Shown here: in pieces, positions 5,872 through 10,080 of the stretch
How the letters are laid out: the number at the start of each line of letters is the position of its first letter
How positions within the stretch are numbered: position 1 is the first letter of the stretch
Assembly (NCBI GenBank): GCA_012838715.1
Contig: DUOR01000120.1
Location: forward strand, 1 to 10,080
Length of the DNA stretch: 10,080 nucleotides
Direction: 5' to 3'
DNA from: Actinomycetales bacterium
GTDB taxonomy: Bacteria > Actinomycetota > Actinomycetes > Mycobacteriales > Mycobacteriaceae
The notes under the pieces: model-generated
The model's database searches: none
What the model was told of the DNA's origin: nothing
Seen by the model: the letters and a program-made list of their open reading frames with translations, nothing else
Translations under genes and position numbers: made by a program

Positions 5872-6538
5872 CACCCACTTCGGCCACGGCAACGTCCTCG
5901 GTTTCGGCCGCGGCCGGTGGGCGACCATCGAGGACCACGACCGCGATCTCGTGGACAACTGGAACGACCTGGTCGCCCCGGACGACGAGGTCTGGCACCT
6001 CGGCGACGCCGCCTGGGGCTTCGACCGCCTCGTCGAGGTCCTGCCCCTGCTGAAGGGCCGCATCACCCTCGTCGCCGGCAACCACGACACGTGGTGGCCG
6101 CATTACCGCCGCGGGTTCTTCGCCGACGAGTCGCTGAACTCGCGGCGGGATCTGCTTGCCGACGACCTCAGGCACCCCGCCCGCACCGCCTCCGACTGGT
6201 GGCGGCGGCGCCGGGAAGTGGCGCGGCTGCGGTCGATGGGCGTCACGGTGGTGCCGTCCGGGGAGACGCGCACGACCATCGAGGTGCCCGGCGGCCGCAC
6301 GGTGCCCGCCGACGTCTCGCATCTCCCGGAGGTCGGCAGCGACCCGTACCTCGTGGGCCATCTCGCCGTCGCGGCGCCGGAGCCGACGTCGACGGTGCGC
6401 ATCTGCGGCCACGTCCACGGCCTGTGGGCGCAGCATGGCCGCACCATCAACGTCGGCGTCGACGTCAGCGATTGGGCCCCGGTCCGCGAGGACGAACTCG
6501 CCCGGCGCGTCCGAGGCCTGCTCGACGCGCACGCCTGA
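5852..6538 (+). CDS. Calcineurin-like metallophosphoesterase (COG4186 type)
   Basis: This is a predicted dinuclear-metal phosphoesterase of 228 residues; the natural substrate of this subgroup is not known. The GTG at 5852 has a good ribosome site and puts the first metal motif at the usual place, right at the N-terminus. Metal-binding motifs are complete: SDTHFGH (D7, H9), HLGDA (D52), GNHD (76-79, with N77, H78) and GHVHG (186-190, with H187, H189). The phrase DNWNDLVAPDDEVWHLGD is characteristic of the COG4186 group. Residues about 95-165, rich in Arg and charge, form a large insert between GNHD and GHVHG and may cap the site. No signal peptide or membrane segment is seen, so it is cytoplasmic. 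It follows the transporter gene with overlapping ends and converges on ligA. Specific activity (nucleotide, phosphodiester or protein phosphate) cannot be inferred. Confidence 0.92.
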   Translation: MRWWTSDTHFGHGNVLGFGRGRWATIEDHDRDLVDNWNDLVAPDDEVWHLGDAAWGFDRLVEVLPLLKGRITLVAGNHDTWWPHYRRGFFADESLNSRRDLLADDLRHPARTASDWWRRRREVARLRSMGVTVVPSGETRTTIEVPGGRTVPADVSHLPEVGSDPYLVGHLAVAAPEPTSTVRICGHVHGLWAQHGRTINVGVDVSDWAPVREDELARRVRGLLDAHA

Positions 6539-6594
6539 GCCGCTCCGAACCGCCCGGGCCGCCGCCCGCCGAACCTCCCCGACTGCCGCTCGCC
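6539..6594. other. Convergent spacer between phosphoesterase gene and ligA
   Basis: These 56 bp separate two converging stop codons. The stretch is C-rich on the plus strand. It contains the small palindrome GCCCGGGC at about 6552-6559 but no convincing terminator stem and no T-run for either direction. Read-through into antisense of the opposite gene seems possible. Confidence 0.45.
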
Positions 6595-8901
<2,307 letters not shown>

Positions 8902-8903
8902 TT

Positions 8904-8910
8904 AAGGTGG
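8904..8910 (+). promoter_or_regulatory. Shine-Dalgarno of the exonuclease gene
   Basis: AAGGTGG lies 5 nt before the ATG at 8916. This favours that ATG over the in-frame GTG codons at 8907 and 8910, which overlap the ribosome site itself. Confidence 0.6.
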
Positions 8911-8915
8911 TGGCC

Positions 8916-9614
8916 ATGACCACCTTCGACGCGGGCCGGATGTTCGCCTTCGACCTGGAGACCACGGGCACCAACCCGCACGAGTGCCGCATCGTCACGT
9001 CCGCGCTGGTGCGCATCGACGGCGGCAAAGTCGACGCGCGGGAGCTGCTCGCCGACCCCGGCGTCGAGATCCCGGAGGGCGCCGCGCGGGTGCACGGCAT
9101 CACCACGGAGAAGGCGCGCGCCGAGGGCCGCCCCCATGCCGACGTCCTCGCCGAGACCATCGCCGCCATCCGGCAGGCGTGGGCCGACGGGCTGACGCTG
9201 GTGGCGTACAACGCGGCCTACGACCTGACGGTGCTGCGCACGCAGGAGCCGTCGTTCACCATCGACGGCCTGGTGTTCGACCCCTACGTCATCGACCGCG
9301 ACCGCGACCGCTGGCGCAAGGGCAAGCGCACGCTGGAAAACGCGTGCGCGCATTACGGGGTGCGCATCGACAACGCGCACGAGGCGACGTCCGACGCCCT
9401 GGCCGCCGCCCGCCTCGCCTGGGTGATGACCAAGAAGACCTGGCCCGAACTCGCCGACATGCCCGGCGACGAACTCATGGAGTACCAGGCGCTGGCCCAC
9501 CACGAGCGGCAGGCCGACTTCCGCGACTACCTCGCGCGCAAGGGCGAGGACGTGTCGAAGTTCGTCGTCGGCGGCTGGCCCACCGACGAGATCCGCCGGC
9601 CGGTGGGCGCGTAG
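8916..9614 (+). CDS. DnaQ-like DEDDh 3'-5' exonuclease
   Basis: This 232-residue protein is a stand-alone exonuclease of the DnaQ / DNA polymerase III epsilon superfamily. It is predicted to remove nucleotides from 3' ends of DNA (or RNA) using two metal ions. The three Exo motifs are complete: ExoI FDLETTGT with D13 and E15, ExoII YNAAYDLTVL with D103, and ExoIII HEATSDALAAARLAW with H155 and D160, the H-x4-D spacing of the DEDDh class. The C-terminal 60 residues (HHERQADFRDYLARKGEDV) form a charged helical extension without an obvious polymerase-binding or nuclease partner domain. It is much smaller than DnaE- or UvrC-fused members. Transcription is divergent from ligA over a 98-bp gap and continues into the HAD gene 9 bp later. 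A repair or proofreading role is plausible, but RNA turnover (oligoribonuclease-like) cannot be excluded. Confidence 0.92.
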   Translation: MTTFDAGRMFAFDLETTGTNPHECRIVTSALVRIDGGKVDARELLADPGVEIPEGAARVHGITTEKARAEGRPHADVLAETIAAIRQAWADGLTLVAYNAAYDLTVLRTQEPSFTIDGLVFDPYVIDRDRDRWRKGKRTLENACAHYGVRIDNAHEATSDALAAARLAWVMTKKTWPELADMPGDELMEYQALAHHERQADFRDYLARKGEDVSKFVVGGWPTDEIRRPVGA

Positions 9615-9623
9615 GTAGCGATC

Positions 9624-10080
9624 ATGCTCGTCATCTGGGACATCGATCTGACGCTGCTCAACGCGCGCGGGTTCGGCCACCACGAGGCCAACGCCCTGCT
9701 CGCCGCCCGCGGCCGCACCCGCCCGGAAGGCCTGGTCTTCGCGGGGCGCACCGACTCCGCCATCTGGGGCGAGGTGCTGGAACTCGACGCCGGCGACCCT
9801 GACCTGGGCGCGTTCCTCACCGAGCTGGGCGCCGCCTGCGGTGACGCGGCGTGGGGCGGCGAGCCGCTGCCGGGCGTGCCCGAGCTGGTCGGCGCGCTGG
9901 CGCGGATGGGCCATTCGCAGACCGTGGCCACCGGCAACATGGCGGCCACCGGTTGGCTGAAGCTGCGCCACGCGGGCCTCGCCGAATACATGGCGCCGCG
10001 GTTCGCCTCCTTTGGCGACCGCGTCCGCGATCGCCCCGAGCTCCTCGAGCCGACGCTCGCCGACTGGGGCGGCCGCGGGC
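9624..10080 (+). CDS. HAD-superfamily hydrolase, 3' end missing
   Basis: This is probably a small-molecule phosphatase of the phosphoglycolate-phosphatase-like HAD group. The ATG at 9624 follows AGGTAG (9613-9618) by 5 nt and comes 9 bp after the exonuclease stop, so translation is likely coupled. 152 codons are visible and the frame remains open at the window edge; such proteins are usually 210-240 residues. Motif I is VIWDIDLTLLN with nucleophile D6 and acid/base D8. The usual DxDGT glycine is Leu here (DIDLT). Motif II is VATGN with T103. A helical cap (about 15-80, including FAGRTDSAIW) lies between them. The later segment FGDRVRDRPELL resembles the region just before the motif III/IV acids, of which the terminal ones may be beyond the window. 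Substrate unknown. Confidence 0.86.
   Translation, partial: MLVIWDIDLTLLNARGFGHHEANALLAARGRTRPEGLVFAGRTDSAIWGEVLELDAGDPDLGAFLTELGAACGDAAWGGEPLPGVPELVGALARMGHSQTVATGNMAATGWLKLRHAGLAEYMAPRFASFGDRVRDRPELLEPTLADWGGRG

Overview
The window is about 70% GC and reads as chromosomal housekeeping DNA from an actinobacterium of the Mycobacteriales. A Corynebacterium-like host is the best guess. That rests on protein style, GTG starts, TANANT-like -10 boxes, an apparently leaderless ligA, and the gatA-gatC / ACT-domain gene / ligA grouping, which I recall from corynebacteria but could not check here. I see no IS element, phage gene, tRNA, rRNA or CRISPR array.

Layout. On the minus strand at the left edge is the gatC-gatA pair (GatA truncated by the window edge), encoding two subunits of the tRNA-dependent amidotransferase. 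A 534-bp divergent spacer (840-1373) carries several inverted and direct repeats. It separates this pair from a plus-strand gene for an ACT-domain protein. After a strong GC hairpin and a structured leader comes glgP (glycogen phosphorylase). A nested hairpin running into four 15-bp imperfect tandem repeats separates glgP from a BASS-family transporter gene. The last 20 bp of that gene overlap the start of a calcineurin-like phosphoesterase gene (COG4186 type). The phosphoesterase gene converges on ligA (NAD-dependent DNA ligase, minus strand). Divergent from ligA are a stand-alone DEDDh (DnaQ-like) exonuclease gene and, 9 bp later, a HAD-family hydrolase gene cut by the right edge.

How the genes relate. 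GatC and GatA work together, with GatB elsewhere, to make Gln-tRNA(Gln) and/or Asn-tRNA(Asn). GlgP mobilises glycogen to glucose-1-phosphate and stands alone here, without other glg genes. LigA and the exonuclease both act on DNA ends, but they are divergently transcribed and a joint role is only suggestive. The transporter/phosphoesterase pair and the exonuclease/HAD pair look translationally coupled.

Novelty. I found no convincing undescribed multigene system. The points most worth a second look are: a BASS transporter that keeps the Na1-site residues but has Lys in place of a Na2-site Gln; a perfect 16-bp operator-like palindrome with neighbouring inverted repeats between gatC and the ACT gene; a glgP leader with two mutually exclusive hairpins; and the hairpin-plus-tandem-repeat element after glgP.
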